The notes: a model not told the origin generated them from the sequence alone. Counted from the first letter of the stretch, positions 45,991-55,197 are shown. The stretch is DNA of 64,000 nucleotides from CAZGWJ01 sp964529445 (GCA_964529445.1 CAZGWJ010000001.1:1-64000), one strand, 5' to 3'. Program-made: numbers and translations.

Positions 45991-47772
45991 TCAGCCCAGG
46001 CGTTTCCTCAGCGCCTCCATCTGGTCCTTCATCTTGGAAGGGAGACGATCGCCAAAGGTCGCGAAATACTTCTCCGCGTCGGCGAGGTCGCTCTTGAAGG
46101 ATTCCTTGTTCACGCGCATCAGTTCCGCGTAGTCCTCCTTCGAGAGGTCCAGGCCCTTGAGGTCCAGGTCGCCTTCCCGGGGCATCCATCCGATGGGGGT
46201 CTTTTCCGCGTCCACCTTGCCCTCCACGCGCTCGCACATCCACTTCAGCACGCGGGCGTTCTCCCCGAAGCCGGGCCACAACCAGCGGCCCTGCCGGTCC
46301 TTTCGGAACCAGTTCACGTAGAAGCAGGTCGGGGCGTTCTCGCCGAGTTTCTCGCCCATGCGGAACCAGTGGGCGAGGTAATCGCCGGCGTGGTAACCGA
46401 TGAAGGGGGTCATGGCGAAGGGGTCCCGGCGCAGTTTCTGGCCCACGTCCAGGGCCGCGGCCGTGGTCTCGGAGGCCGCCGTGGCACCCAGGAACACTCC
46501 GTGGTCGAAGTCGAACGCCTGGTGCACCAAGGGGATCGTCGTCGATCGGCGCCCGCCGAACACGAAGATGTCGATGGGAACGCCGTTCGGGTCCTCCCAG
46601 TCGGGGCAGATGACCGGGCATTGCGAGGCGGGCGCCGTGAATCGCGCGTTGGCGTGCGCCGCCGGCTCCTTGCAGGCCGGCGTCCACTCGTTGCCCTTCC
46701 AGTCGATGGCGTGCTCGCAGGCGGCATCGTGCCCCTCCCACCAGACGTCCCCATCGTCCGTGAGGGCGCAGTTGGTGAAGATGGTGTTCCTCTCGGCCGA
46801 ACGCATGGCCATGGGGTTCGACTTCATCGAGGTGCCGGGCGCCACACCGAAGAAGCCGGCCTCGGGATTGATGGCGTAGAGGCGGCCGTCAGGGCCGATC
46901 TTCATCCAGGCGATGTCGTCCCCGATGCATTCGGCCTTCCATCCGGGGATCGTGGGGGTCAGCATGGCGAGGTTGGTCTTGCCGCAGGCCGAGGGGAAAG
47001 CCGCGGCAATATGGAACCGGCGTCCCTCGGGGTTCGTGAGGCGCAGGATGAGCATGTGCTCGGCGAGCCAGCCCTCCTGACGACCCATGAAGGACGCGAT
47101 GCGAAGGGCCAGGCACTTCTTGCCGAGAAGCGCGTTGCCCCCGTAGCCGGAACCGTAGGACCAGATGAGTGTTTCCTCGGGAAAGTGCGCGATGTACTTC
47201 TGCTCGATGGGGGCGCAGGGCCAGGGCTTGTCCTTCTGCCCGGCGGCCAGGGGAGCCCCGATGGAGTGGAGACAGGGGACGAACTCGCCGTCCGAACCCA
47301 GGGTTTCCAGGACTTTCTTCCCGACGCGGGTCATGATGTGCATGTTGACGACGACGTAGGCCGAGTCGGTGATCTCCACGCCGATCTTGGCGATAGGACT
47401 GCCGATGGGTCCCATGGAGAAGGGAATGACGTACATCGTGCGGCCCCTCATGCATCCGTCGTAGAGCTGGCGCATGGTTTTTTTGAGCTCTCCGGGGTCG
47501 ATCCAGTTGTTCGTGGGGCCCGCGTCCTCCTGCTTCCGGGAGGCGATATAGGTGCGGTTCTCCACACGGGCCACATCGGAAGGGTCCGAACGGAACAGGA
47601 AACTGTTCGGCCTCTTGCGCACGTTCAGGCGGGTCGCGGCGCCGGTAGCGACCATTTCCTCCAGCAACCGGTCGTATTCGTCCCTGGACCCGTCGGCCCA
47701 GACGACACGGTCGGGTTTGCAGAGGGTCTTGATCTCCTCCACCCAGGCGAGAAGTTTCTTGTGTTCCGTCAT
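45991..47772 (-). CDS. pckG: Phosphoenolpyruvate carboxykinase (GTP)
   Basis: 593 aa. Converts oxaloacetate and GTP to PEP, CO2 and GDP (gluconeogenesis; reversible in some anaerobes). The P-loop with the mobile Cys is FPSACGKTN (Cys263, Lys265). Other blocks include [33 protein letters not shown] and [19 protein letters not shown]. The start has AAGGAGGAGCGTC before it, and a TATAGA box lies about 40 bp upstream. Full length; monocistronic. Confidence 0.97.
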   Translation of the reverse strand: MTEHKKLLAWVEEIKTLCKPDRVVWADGSRDEYDRLLEEMVATGAATRLNVRKRPNSFLFRSDPSDVARVENRTYIASRKQEDAGPTNNWIDPGELKKTMRQLYDGCMRGRTMYVIPFSMGPIGSPIAKIGVEITDSAYVVVNMHIMTRVGKKVLETLGSDGEFVPCLHSIGAPLAAGQKDKPWPCAPIEQKYIAHFPEETLIWSYGSGYGGNALLGKKCLALRIASFMGRQEGWLAEHMLILRLTNPEGRRFHIAAAFPSACGKTNLAMLTPTIPGWKAECIGDDIAWMKIGPDGRLYAINPEAGFFGVAPGTSMKSNPMAMRSAERNTIFTNCALTDDGDVWWEGHDAACEHAIDWKGNEWTPACKEPAAHANARFTAPASQCPVICPDWEDPNGVPIDIFVFGGRRSTTIPLVHQAFDFDHGVFLGATAASETTAAALDVGQKLRRDPFAMTPFIGYHAGDYLAHWFRMGEKLGENAPTCFYVNWFRKDRQGRWLWPGFGENARVLKWMCERVEGKVDAEKTPIGWMPREGDLDLKGLDLSKEDYAELMRVNKESFKSDLADAEKYFATFGDRLPSKMKDQMEALRKRLG

Positions 47773-48011
47773 GACGCTCCTCCTTCAAGAAGGCCCGAAG
47801 CCCTCTATATTCCCCGTGGCAACCCGCCCGGGGTTGGGCGAGAGTTTAACAACGCAGGCAAGCAATAACAACAAATATCCCCCGTTTTTCGAGTCCTGCG
47901 CTTTCGGGGGGGCCGATGGGGGAAGGATTCTTCGGGCTGGGCGTTATGGGTGTGAAAGGTTTGAAAAGTGTGAAGGTGTGAAAGGGCAGGAAAAAGATGA
48001 ACTTTTGGGTT

Positions 48012-48048
48012 GTTCTCCGCGTCTCTGCGTTTCCGCGGTTCCCGTTCC
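48012..48048 (-). repeat. Nonamer repeat after the 48055-49749 gene
   Basis: On the minus strand, ACCGCGGAAACGCAGAGACG then CGGAGAA: three CGCNNAG units starting within 20 bases of the stop codon. Confidence 0.6.
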
Positions 48049-48054
48049 TGTGTT

Positions 48055-49749
48055 TTACGCCTTCATCTTGCGGAGGAACTCGAAGTTGCTCAGCCGGATC
48101 TCCGGGAAGCCCTGGGCGTCTGTGACGAGCCGCCCCCGGGAGTCGCGCGACACCATGACATGGTTGCCCCGAAGGTTCAGGTCCTCCACCCCCACGGCGG
48201 CCAATTTCCGGCGGGTCCGGTCCAGCAGGGCGAAGTACATGTCCTTGTCGATGAGGTTCTCCTTGTAGGCGCGCAGGGCGTCGATGCCCTCGTAGTAGTC
48301 GCCGTCCTGGTCGGCCAGCTTCTCGTCGGGTCCGTTCCAGTAGCCCCAGATGATGATGTAGTCGCGATTGGGCTTGAGGACGGGCTCCCCGTCGGGCGTG
48401 ACGAGCACCTCGTGGGAATGGTACCGGGAACCGTCGAAGACGCTTCGGGAGATCTCGGTGGCGCTGTCGGACATGTAGATGGCGCGGGGATAGATGCAGG
48501 CCACGCCCCGCTGGGCCAGTTCCACGGCCAGGGAGACCTCCTCGAAGGGGCTGTTGTACCCGTGGGACAGGATCTTCTGCTCGTCCTCGCGGAAGGGGTC
48601 CATGTCGGGCTGTTGGCCCACGCGGGAGGCCTGCAGGACCAGGTGGATGCCGTCCTTGGTGATGGTGTGGTACATCTCGCTGTAGACAGAGATCTTCGTC
48701 TTGGGGAAGTGCCGCCAGCGCTCGGGGAGGAAGTAGTCGTAGAGGACGGGGTCCTTCCCGACGACCCAGAGGCGGCCCTTCACGCTCTCCACGCGTCCGT
48801 ACACGTAATCCACCCCCAGCAGGTTGACGGCGTGCAGGCTGGATTCGGGGTTCTCCTCCGTCCGGACCTTGAAACGGTCCCGCTGGCGCTTCAGGTATTC
48901 CTGGCGCTTCTGCTGGCGCACGCGCTCCTCGTTGGAGAGGGTGCGCTCCAGGAGCTCGAAGTCCACGAGGGCGTAGAGGGTGCGCCCGTCGCGGGTGCGG
49001 GCCAGGGTGCGCTCCGATTCGGGCCGGACGATGATATGGTCCGGCTTGTTGTCCCGGACCTTGAAACCGGCGTCTTCCATGACCTGTTGGGCGTCCAGGG
49101 CCAGGCCTTTCATGTTCTCGCGGCTGATGATGCCGGCCGTGAAGGCCTGGTGGGCGTCGATGCCCTTGATCCACTCGTACACCACGGCGTAGAGGCGGTG
49201 CATGTCGAGGGTCACCTCGTCGTGCGAGCGCAGTTTCGAGAGCATCTTGTGTTCCTTGCGGCCGCTCTGCCAAAGGTCAACGGTCGCGGAGGCCACGAAG
49301 ATGGCCAGCGGCTTCTGGACCACGATGCGCCGTCCCGAGTGGTAGAGCTTGTTGCGAAGCTCCTTGAGCAGGGAGAACTCCTCGAAGGGACTGTTGAAGG
49401 CCGCGCCCTCCAGCACGTCCAGTTCCTCAGCGCCGGGGATGTCCTGGCCCATGCGGTTCCACTTCATCACGATGTCCTTGGAATGCCCGTTCACGGATTT
49501 GGTCCGGATCTTGTAGATGGAACTGGTGCCGGAAAGTCGCGTCGAATGCGATTCGAACCAGTCACGATCCAGCCAGTAGTTGGAAGGATCCAGCAGGTCC
49601 AGGAAGGGAAGGCCTTCCGCCGTGACATAAAGCTCGCCCGTGTCGAGGGTCAGGTGGGCATACTCGACGCCCAGGACCTTGGTGATGCGGTTCTTTTTCC
49701 GGTCCTTGACGCCCTTGTGCCAGGTTTTCAGTTGGGAGGAAGGCGGCAT
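48055..49749 (-). CDS. Internally duplicated protein of unknown function, kinase-like features
   Basis: 564 aa, soluble. Two halves share an ordered set of motifs. Half 1 (~1-285) has IVMKWNRMGQDIPG, FNSPFEEFSLLKELRNK, then LYALVDFELLERT. Half 2 (~310-564) has LVLQASRVGQQPD, YNSPFEEVSLAVELAQRG, then EIRLSNFEFLRKM. A Lys in a VMKW strand, a Glu in a following helix and a DFE triplet recall the protein-kinase/APH fold, and half 2 lacks the Lys and the Asp. I know no named family with this layout. A TATAAT box lies about 35 bp before the start. It is isolated between pckG and queD. Confidence 0.75.
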   Translation of the reverse strand: MPPSSQLKTWHKGVKDRKKNRITKVLGVEYAHLTLDTGELYVTAEGLPFLDLLDPSNYWLDRDWFESHSTRLSGTSSIYKIRTKSVNGHSKDIVMKWNRMGQDIPGAEELDVLEGAAFNSPFEEFSLLKELRNKLYHSGRRIVVQKPLAIFVASATVDLWQSGRKEHKMLSKLRSHDEVTLDMHRLYAVVYEWIKGIDAHQAFTAGIISRENMKGLALDAQQVMEDAGFKVRDNKPDHIIVRPESERTLARTRDGRTLYALVDFELLERTLSNEERVRQQKRQEYLKRQRDRFKVRTEENPESSLHAVNLLGVDYVYGRVESVKGRLWVVGKDPVLYDYFLPERWRHFPKTKISVYSEMYHTITKDGIHLVLQASRVGQQPDMDPFREDEQKILSHGYNSPFEEVSLAVELAQRGVACIYPRAIYMSDSATEISRSVFDGSRYHSHEVLVTPDGEPVLKPNRDYIIIWGYWNGPDEKLADQDGDYYEGIDALRAYKENLIDKDMYFALLDRTRRKLAAVGVEDLNLRGNHVMVSRDSRGRLVTDAQGFPEIRLSNFEFLRKMKA

Positions 49750-49826
49750 GGTCCCTCGTTGCGACGAACGGTTGGCTGATTATACACCGGGGTTAAAAAA
49801 GGAGGGCGGCTGAACACCCACAATTA

Positions 49827-50020
49827 CCGCAGAGTCACAGAGGCCTGTCGATCGAGGAAGGATCATCATGCCGTCAGAAGAAGTAAGATCTCTGTGTCTG
49901 AGCGCTTCTGCGGTTCTCGTTGCCGTTCCGCGGTCGTATCGGAATCCATCCCCTCCATCGGTGGTTAAAATGGCTTGAGTTGTTCTCTGCGGCTCTGCGC
50001 CTCTGCGGTTCCCGTTTTCG
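49827..50020. repeat. Nonamer repeat cluster downstream of queD
   Basis: Three segments of the CGCAGAG family: 49827-49843 (forward), 49889-49920 and 49982-50020 (reverse). The last one starts about a dozen bases after the queD stop codon (ACCGCAGAGGCGCAGAGCCG on the minus strand). The first and second form an inverted pair. Confidence 0.6.
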
Positions 50021-50031
50021 TGTTGTCGGGA

Positions 50032-50496
50032 TTAGTTTCCGCCGCGGTAGGTGACCGAACTCGAATCCGACTCCCACAGCGTCATCTCGACCGGCGTCAC
50101 GCCCTCCTTCTTCAGCCGGGGGGCGAGGCGTTTCCAGAGGTCGCGAATGATGTTCTCGGCGGTGGGCTGGAGGGTGGGCGTCGAGCGGAACGGCTCCACC
50201 TCCTGGTTGATGAAGCGGTGGTCGTAGCGGGAACGGACCTCCGAATCCAGGATCTCCTTCAGGCGCCGGAAATCCACGACAAAACCGGTGTCGCTCTTCA
50301 CGGGTCCCTTCGCGGTCACGCGGAGGCGGTAGGAGTGGCCATGGGGAAATTCCGCGGCCCTCGGGTCGTCGGCACGATAGCCCGAGCAACGTCCGAAGAC
50401 CGACAGGTTCCTCTCGCGGCTCCAGGCGGGGTTGTGGAGGTAGTGGGCCGCCTCGAACGCGACCTCTTTGGATATCTCGACTAATTCTTTAGACAC
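50032..50496 (-). CDS. queD: 6-carboxy-tetrahydropterin synthase / PTPS family
   Basis: 154 aa. The zinc histidines are His18 (FEAAHYL), His52 and His54 (PHGHSY); Cys37 (FGRCSG) is the catalytic Cys, Asp92-His93 (RYDHRF) and Glu142 (LWESDSSS) complete the site. QueD makes 6-carboxytetrahydropterin for queuosine synthesis. About ten residues (RADDPRAAEF) are inserted between the Cys and the HxH motif compared with usual family members. GTG at 50496 follows AAGGAGATTGTCC; TTG two codons upstream is an alternative. No other queuosine genes are near, so another pterin role is possible. Confidence 0.87.
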   Translation of the reverse strand: MSKELVEISKEVAFEAAHYLHNPAWSRERNLSVFGRCSGYRADDPRAAEFPHGHSYRLRVTAKGPVKSDTGFVVDFRRLKEILDSEVRSRYDHRFINQEVEPFRSTPTLQPTAENIIRDLWKRLAPRLKKEGVTPVEMTLWESDSSSVTYRGGN

Positions 50497-50510
50497 GGAC
50501 AATCTCCTTA

Positions 50511-50645
50511 CCGCAGAGAACGCAGGGATCGCAGGGAACAGCTAAGACCCTAAGTCGGGAAATGCATTCCCGCAAGTGCCTTTTAACTGCGATCAATGAT
50601 GGAACCCTATAGGGTCGTTCTCTGCGAACTCTGCGTACCCTGCGG
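50511..50645. repeat. Inverted pair of nonamer repeats between nadE and queD
   Basis: 50511-50539 (CCGCAGAGAACGCAGGGATC...) and 50617-50645 (complement CCGCAGGGTACGCAGAGTTC...) form imperfect terminal inverted repeats of a 135-bp element. Its left edge touches the queD ribosome-binding site and its right edge the nadE stop codon. Confidence 0.7.
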
Positions 50646-52328
50646 TTAATCCTCGGTGAAGCGCTGCGCGAGGGGCATCCGACGGCCGATGCCGAAGGCC
50701 TTCGGGGTCACCTTCAGCCCGGGCGCCATCTGGCGTCTCTTGTATTCGTTGCCCGACACCATGCGAACGACCTTCTCCACCACCGATCGCTTGAATCCGG
50801 CTTTCACGATGCGGGAGGCTTCCCAATGGTCCTCCACGTAGTGCTTGAGGATGGCGTCCAGCGTGTCATAGGGAGGCAGGGTGTCCTGGTCGGTCTGGTG
50901 GGGCCTGAGTTCCGCCGAGGGGGCTTTCCTGAAGACGGCTTCGGGGATGAGCCGCCGGTGGCGGTTGGCGTAGCGGGCGAGGGCGTACACCTGGTGCTTG
51001 GGAAGGTCCGAGATGACGGCGAGACCGCCGCACATGTCGCCGTAAAGGGTGCTGTAACCGACGGCCAGTTCGCTCTTGTTGCCCGTGGAGAGGACGAGAC
51101 GGCCGAACTTGTTGGAGAGGGACATGAGGAAGAGGCCGCGCAGGCGGGCTTGCGCGTTCTCCTCGGCCAGTCCGGGTTTCGTGCCCCGGAAGGCGGGAGC
51201 GAGGGAGGAAAGGGCCGCGCGGAAGGACCTCGTGATGGGAAGGACCCGGAAGTCGATCCCGAGGGCTTGGGCGAGGGTTTCGGAATCCTTCACGCTGCCC
51301 CGCGAGGAGTAGGGTGAGGGCATCGTGACGCCCATGACGTTCTCCCTGCCCAGGGCCTCGACGGCGAGACAGGCCACGAGGGCCGAGTCGATCCCTCCCG
51401 AGAGGCCGATGAGCACCCGCGAGAAGCCGCATTTGTTCACGTAATCGCGGGTGCCTAAAACCAGGGCGCGGAACTGGGCTTCGACGATGGTGGAGGAGGA
51501 CGGCCGGACGTCGAGCCGCGGGCGGGACGGATCGAAGACCAGAAGGTCCTCCGCGAAGTCGAGGGCGCGGGCCAGAAGGCGGCCCCTCGCGTCCACGGCC
51601 ATCGAGGCGCCGTCGAACACGAGGTCGTCGTTACCGCCCACCAGGTTGCAGTACAGGACGGGGCATCTCAGGCGACGGGCCGCGGTCGCGAGGACGGCCT
51701 GTCGCTGGGCGAGCTTGTCGCGGTGGAAGGGGGAAGCCGAGAGGTTCAGCACCAGGTCGGGACGGTGGGCCGCCAGTTCCCGGACGGGGTCGCGGTCGTA
51801 GAGGGGGCGGCGGTTTCGCCGGGGATTCGCGTTCCAAAGGTCCTCGCAGATGGTGACCCCGATCCGAAGGCCATCCAGACGATACGGCGGTGCCAACCGG
51901 GGCGCCGGCTCGAAGTAACGGTCCTCGTCGAAGACGTCGTAGTTGGGGAGCAGGACCTTCCGATCGACATGGAGGATACGGCCGTCCTTCACCGTGAGAG
52001 CCGCGTTGTGGAGGTGCTTGCCGGTATTCCGGTTGGGAAGCACGGTCCCCACGACGGCCGCGATGCCGCGGGCCGAGCGTGCCACCCGCTTCAGGGACTT
52101 ATCGGCGGCCTTCAGGAAAGCGGGGCGCTCCAGCAGGTCGCGGGGGGGATAGCCGGTGAGCGTGAGCTCGGGAAAGATCGCGAGGCCGCAATCGGCCGCC
52201 CGGGCGCGTTCAAGGGAGCGTTCGATCTTGAGGGCGTTTCCCTCAAAGTCCCCGATGGTGGTGTTGATTTGACATAAAGCTATCTTCAAGTCAGGATGTC
52301 CGTCCGGGTTTCGTCGATGTTTCGTCAC
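50646..52328 (-). CDS. nadE: Glutamine-dependent NAD+ synthetase
   Basis: 560 aa. The N-terminal nitrilase-fold glutaminase has the triad Glu54 (FPELTLTGY), Lys124 (DRKVLLPNY) and Cys161 (VTICEDLWN). The C-terminal synthetase has the PP-loop LSGGIDSAL (~310) and STGNKSELAVGY. It amidates deamido-NAD with ammonia from glutamine. The frame starts with GTG at 52328; a TTG 13 codons later (giving MKIALCQINTT) matches the usual family N-terminus and may be the true start. Monocistronic. Confidence 0.93.
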   Translation of the reverse strand: MTKHRRNPDGHPDLKIALCQINTTIGDFEGNALKIERSLERARAADCGLAIFPELTLTGYPPRDLLERPAFLKAADKSLKRVARSARGIAAVVGTVLPNRNTGKHLHNAALTVKDGRILHVDRKVLLPNYDVFDEDRYFEPAPRLAPPYRLDGLRIGVTICEDLWNANPRRNRRPLYDRDPVRELAAHRPDLVLNLSASPFHRDKLAQRQAVLATAARRLRCPVLYCNLVGGNDDLVFDGASMAVDARGRLLARALDFAEDLLVFDPSRPRLDVRPSSSTIVEAQFRALVLGTRDYVNKCGFSRVLIGLSGGIDSALVACLAVEALGRENVMGVTMPSPYSSRGSVKDSETLAQALGIDFRVLPITRSFRAALSSLAPAFRGTKPGLAEENAQARLRGLFLMSLSNKFGRLVLSTGNKSELAVGYSTLYGDMCGGLAVISDLPKHQVYALARYANRHRRLIPEAVFRKAPSAELRPHQTDQDTLPPYDTLDAILKHYVEDHWEASRIVKAGFKRSVVEKVVRMVSGNEYKRRQMAPGLKVTPKAFGIGRRMPLAQRFTED

Positions 52329-52338
52329 CCTTGAGATT

Positions 52339-52369
52339 CGTTCTTGGTGTCTTCGTGCCTTCGTGGTGA
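52339..52369 (-). repeat. Nonamer (CACGAAG-type) repeat
   Basis: On the minus strand, CACCACGAAGGCACGAAGAC followed by ACCAAGAACGA: three units of the same family in the divergent gap between nadE and the phosphoesterase-like gene. Confidence 0.6.
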
Positions 52370-52380
52370 ACGATGCGGTA

Positions 52381-52980
52381 ATGGGAGAGTCTAAAGTGAA
52401 GTGCCCGGATTGTCAAAAACTCGATGATTCGCCACGTTGGCGGCGCCTTGGAGCCAAGCTCCGTGGCGGTTCTCGCCTGGTCGTCGGCGTCCTGGCCGAC
52501 ACGCAGGGAACACTCTCGATGGCCCAGTTGGATTCCGTCAAACGCGCCTTCAAGGGAGCCGACGCGATCCTTCATGCAGGGGGCATCGGGGACGTCCGGG
52601 TTCTCGAGCAGTTGGAGCCCATGGCGCCCGTCTTCGCCGTGAACGGCAACCAGGACGACCAGGTCGTGAAATACGAGGTGTTGCAGAAGGTGGTGCTGAA
52701 CTTCGGACCCGTCCGGTTGGGCCTCACCCATGGTTACGGCAAGCCGCACGGTTTGAAGGCCCGGCTCCTGAAGGAGTTCGAGGGAGCGGGCGTTTCGCTC
52801 ATCGTTTACGGGCGCAATTTCGAGCCTACCGCCATGCAGGCGGGGGACGTGTTCTTCTTCAATCCGGGTTCCATCTCGGGAACGAGACCGGAGGGGAAGA
52901 AGGGCACCGACCGTCCACGTGTTGGGTTACTCTACTTGCAAGGTCAGTGTATTGAGGGTCAGCCGGGAATACCCCTGTAA
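52381..52980 (+). CDS. YfcE-like metallophosphoesterase with altered metal site
   Basis: About 199 aa. The five motif positions of the YfcE/MJ0936 phosphodiesterases can be followed: GVLADTQGTL (usual SDTHG), LHAGGIGDV (HxGD), VNGNQDD (GNxD), LTHGYG (HG) and IVYGRNFEP (usual GHTH). Several metal ligands are thus replaced (His to Gln; GHTH to GRNF), so catalysis may be lost or changed. ATG at 52381 is assumed; GTG at 52363 lies in the upstream repeat. A CPDC pair sits near the N-terminus. It may be a binding or regulatory protein. Confidence 0.72.
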   Translation: MGESKVKCPDCQKLDDSPRWRRLGAKLRGGSRLVVGVLADTQGTLSMAQLDSVKRAFKGADAILHAGGIGDVRVLEQLEPMAPVFAVNGNQDDQVVKYEVLQKVVLNFGPVRLGLTHGYGKPHGLKARLLKEFEGAGVSLIVYGRNFEPTAMQAGDVFFFNPGSISGTRPEGKKGTDRPRVGLLYLQGQCIEGQPGIPL

Positions 52981-52985
52981 AGAAA

Positions 52986-53081
52986 GTTAGGAGTTAGGAG
53001 TTAGGAGTCGTTGACAAAACAAAGAAGTGCTTATTGGTGGCGCCCGTAGGGCGCTGGTGGTGCCTCGAAGAGGCACTGGTG
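52986..53081 (+). repeat. TTAGGAG tandem repeat and paired CTGGTGG hairpins
   Basis: TTAGGAG occurs three times in a row (52986-53007). Then hairpins GCGCCC-GTA-GGGCGC (53040-53054) and GTGCCTC-GA-GAGGCAC (53060-53075) alternate with TGGTGG spacers. It fills the gap before the lipoate gene. Confidence 0.75.
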
Positions 53082-53098
53082 GTGAAAGAGGTGACTCC

Positions 53099-53776
53099 GT
53101 GATCTGGAAGTTGTTGCCATCGTCATCTAAACCTACAAAATCACAGATGGAGTGGGACGCCGCCCTCTTCCACTCCTTCAAGAAGGGCGATGCACCCATC
53201 CTGCGCTTCTTCTCGTTCTCCCATCCCACCCTCACCTTGGGCCGCCTTGAGGCCAATCGCATCGAACTCAACGCCCTTCCTTATCCCTATGAAGTGCGCC
53301 CTACGGGGGGGCGGGCCGTCTTCCACTCCGAGGCCGATCTCTGCTACGCCGTCATCGCGTCGACCGACGACCCCCTCGTGGGGGGCCGACTGCCCGAGAG
53401 CTACCGGAAGATCAGCACCCTGATCGCTAAGGGTCTTGCCGCCCTGGGGCGCCCGGTGGCTCTCTCCGACTCGCCCCACAAGGGCCGCGGACCGGGCCAT
53501 TGCTTCTCGGCGCCCACCCAGGCGGAACTGCTCATGGACGGCCGCAAGGTGGCGGGCGGGGCCCAGGCCCGGGAGGGGGATGTCCTCTTGCAACAGGGGG
53601 TCATTCTCCTTAACGTGGGAGAGGGTTGGCGAGGGCTGCTTGGTGAGACCGACCCGGAGAAGTTGATGATCGGCCTCAACGACGAGGGGCGGGAACCGGT
53701 TCTCGCGGCCGCCGACGTCGAACGCGCCGTGATCCAGGCTTTCGTTTCCAACGGTGTGAGTTTTGATATAACGTAG
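53099..53776 (+). CDS. Lipoate-protein ligase / octanoyltransferase family protein
   Basis: 225 aa of the LplA/LipM/LipB fold. Visible blocks are RFFSFSHPTLTLGRLE, the acyl-binding loop VRPTGGRAVFH, and DGRKVAGGAQARE followed by LLQQGVILL. It attaches lipoate or octanoate to the lipoyl domains of 2-oxoacid dehydrogenases or GcvH. GTG at 53099 follows GAAAGAGGTGACTCC; the frame is open upstream through the hairpin repeat. lpd lies 138 bp downstream, which fits lipoate metabolism, but no E1/E2 genes are here. Confidence 0.85.
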   Translation: MIWKLLPSSSKPTKSQMEWDAALFHSFKKGDAPILRFFSFSHPTLTLGRLEANRIELNALPYPYEVRPTGGRAVFHSEADLCYAVIASTDDPLVGGRLPESYRKISTLIAKGLAALGRPVALSDSPHKGRGPGHCFSAPTQAELLMDGRKVAGGAQAREGDVLLQQGVILLNVGEGWRGLLGETDPEKLMIGLNDEGREPVLAAADVERAVIQAFVSNGVSFDIT

Positions 53777-53797
53777 AAGCCGGAACAACAACGCTCA

Positions 53798-53895
53798 CCG
53801 CAGAGGACGCGGGGAACACAGAGAACGACTTTTTGGGTTTTGGAAGTTGAGTCACCCTCGATCGTCTTTCCCTGTGACCTCTGCGTTCTCTGCGG
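53798..53895. repeat. Inverted pair of nonamer repeats between lipoate gene and lpd
   Basis: 53798-53829 (CCGCAGAGGACGCGGGGAAC...) and 53873-53895 (complement CCGCAGAGAACGCAGAGGTC) are the ends of a ~98-bp element of the same kind as 50511-50645. Confidence 0.7.
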
Positions 53896-53913
53896 TCCAT
53901 GTGAGGTGTATTC

Positions 53914-55197
53914 GTGAAGTCCTTTGATGTTCTCATCGTCGGCGGCGGTCCCGGCGGATACACGCTGGCTCATCTGCTGGCCCGCCAGGGCAAGTCGGTC
54001 GCGCTTTTCGAGCGCAGGAAGCTCGGCGGGGCCTGCCTGCACGTGGGTTGCATTCCTACCAAACTCCTCCAGCAGGCCTCCGTCCGCTACTCCGCGCTCT
54101 CCAAGGAAGGCAAGTCCTGGGGCCTCGAGGCTCCGGAAGTGAAGCTGAATTTCGATACCATCGTGGCCCGCCTCAAGAAGACCGTCACGGTCCTGGAGAT
54201 GGGCATCTCCTCCATGTTGAAAGCCGACAAGGTCGAGGTCGTTCAGGGCGAGGCGACTGTCAAGGCGCCGGACCTCGTTGTATGCAGCGGCGAGGAATAT
54301 AAAGGGAAGGAGCTCATTCTCGCGGTGGGTTCCCGTCCCCGCGTCCTGCCCTCCTTCCCCCTGGGCGACGGCGTCGTGACGAGCGACGAACTGCTGTCCC
54401 AGCCGAGGCTTCCCAAGTCCCTGCTGGTGGTCGGGGCGGGCGTCATTGGCCTCGAGTTCGCCGGCCTCTACGCCCAGATGGGCGTGAAGGTGCGCGTGGG
54501 GGACATCCTTTCCACCCTGATCCCCACCATGGACGCGGAACTCTCCCAACTGCTCCTGAACGCTTATCGAAAGATGGGCGTGGAGCTCGAACTGGGCGTC
54601 GAGGAGGTCGTCCGCAGGGACGAGGATATGGTTCTCGTCGCGGCGGGGCGAGTGAACAACCTGGACCACGCGGGGATCCCCGCGTTGAATCTCGCGATCG
54701 AGAAGGGCCGCGTGAAGGTGGACGGACAATTGAGGACTTCCGTTCCCGGCGTCTGGGCCATCGGCGACCTGTCCTCGACGTTCCCCTACGCCCATTCGGC
54801 CTACGAACACGCCCGCATCGTTGCGGAGGCCATGAAAGGATCGAAGGAGACGATGGACGACCGCAAGGTGCCCCACGTCATCTTCTCCTCCCCTGAGATG
54901 GCGGGCGTGGGGATGACCGAGGCGGAGGCCAAGGCCGCCTGCCCGAGCCTGAAGGTCTTGCGCAACAACATGGCGGCCGTCTCCAAGGCCCGCATCCTGG
55001 GCGAGATCCAGGGTTTCGTGAAGGTGCTTTACGACGGAGATTCGGGGAGGATCCTGGGGGTTCAGATGGCCGGTCCCGAGGCCACGGACCTGATCGGCGA
55101 GGCGTGCCTGCTGGTGTCGAAGGGCCTGACGGTGGAGGACCTGAAGAGGACGTTGCATCCGCACCCCACGCTCGCGGAAGCCTTCTACTTCCACTGA
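53914..55197 (+). CDS. lpd: Dihydrolipoamide dehydrogenase
   Basis: 427 aa flavoprotein disulfide reductase. FAD motif VLIVGGGPGGYTLAHLLA, redox-active pair Cys41/Cys46 (GGACLHVGCIPTK), NAD motif VVGAGVIGLEFAGLYAQMG, FAD motif GVWAIGDLSS, and the C-terminal HPHPTLAE His-Glu of the active site. It re-oxidises dihydrolipoyl groups of E2 or GcvH. Slightly shorter than the usual ~460 aa. GTG start at 53914 after GTGAGGTGTATTC. Lys in place of Ser near the active site is not seen; it appears functional. Confidence 0.92.
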   Translation: MKSFDVLIVGGGPGGYTLAHLLARQGKSVALFERRKLGGACLHVGCIPTKLLQQASVRYSALSKEGKSWGLEAPEVKLNFDTIVARLKKTVTVLEMGISSMLKADKVEVVQGEATVKAPDLVVCSGEEYKGKELILAVGSRPRVLPSFPLGDGVVTSDELLSQPRLPKSLLVVGAGVIGLEFAGLYAQMGVKVRVGDILSTLIPTMDAELSQLLLNAYRKMGVELELGVEEVVRRDEDMVLVAAGRVNNLDHAGIPALNLAIEKGRVKVDGQLRTSVPGVWAIGDLSSTFPYAHSAYEHARIVAEAMKGSKETMDDRKVPHVIFSSPEMAGVGMTEAEAKAACPSLKVLRNNMAAVSKARILGEIQGFVKVLYDGDSGRILGVQMAGPEATDLIGEACLLVSKGLTVEDLKRTLHPHPTLAEAFYFH

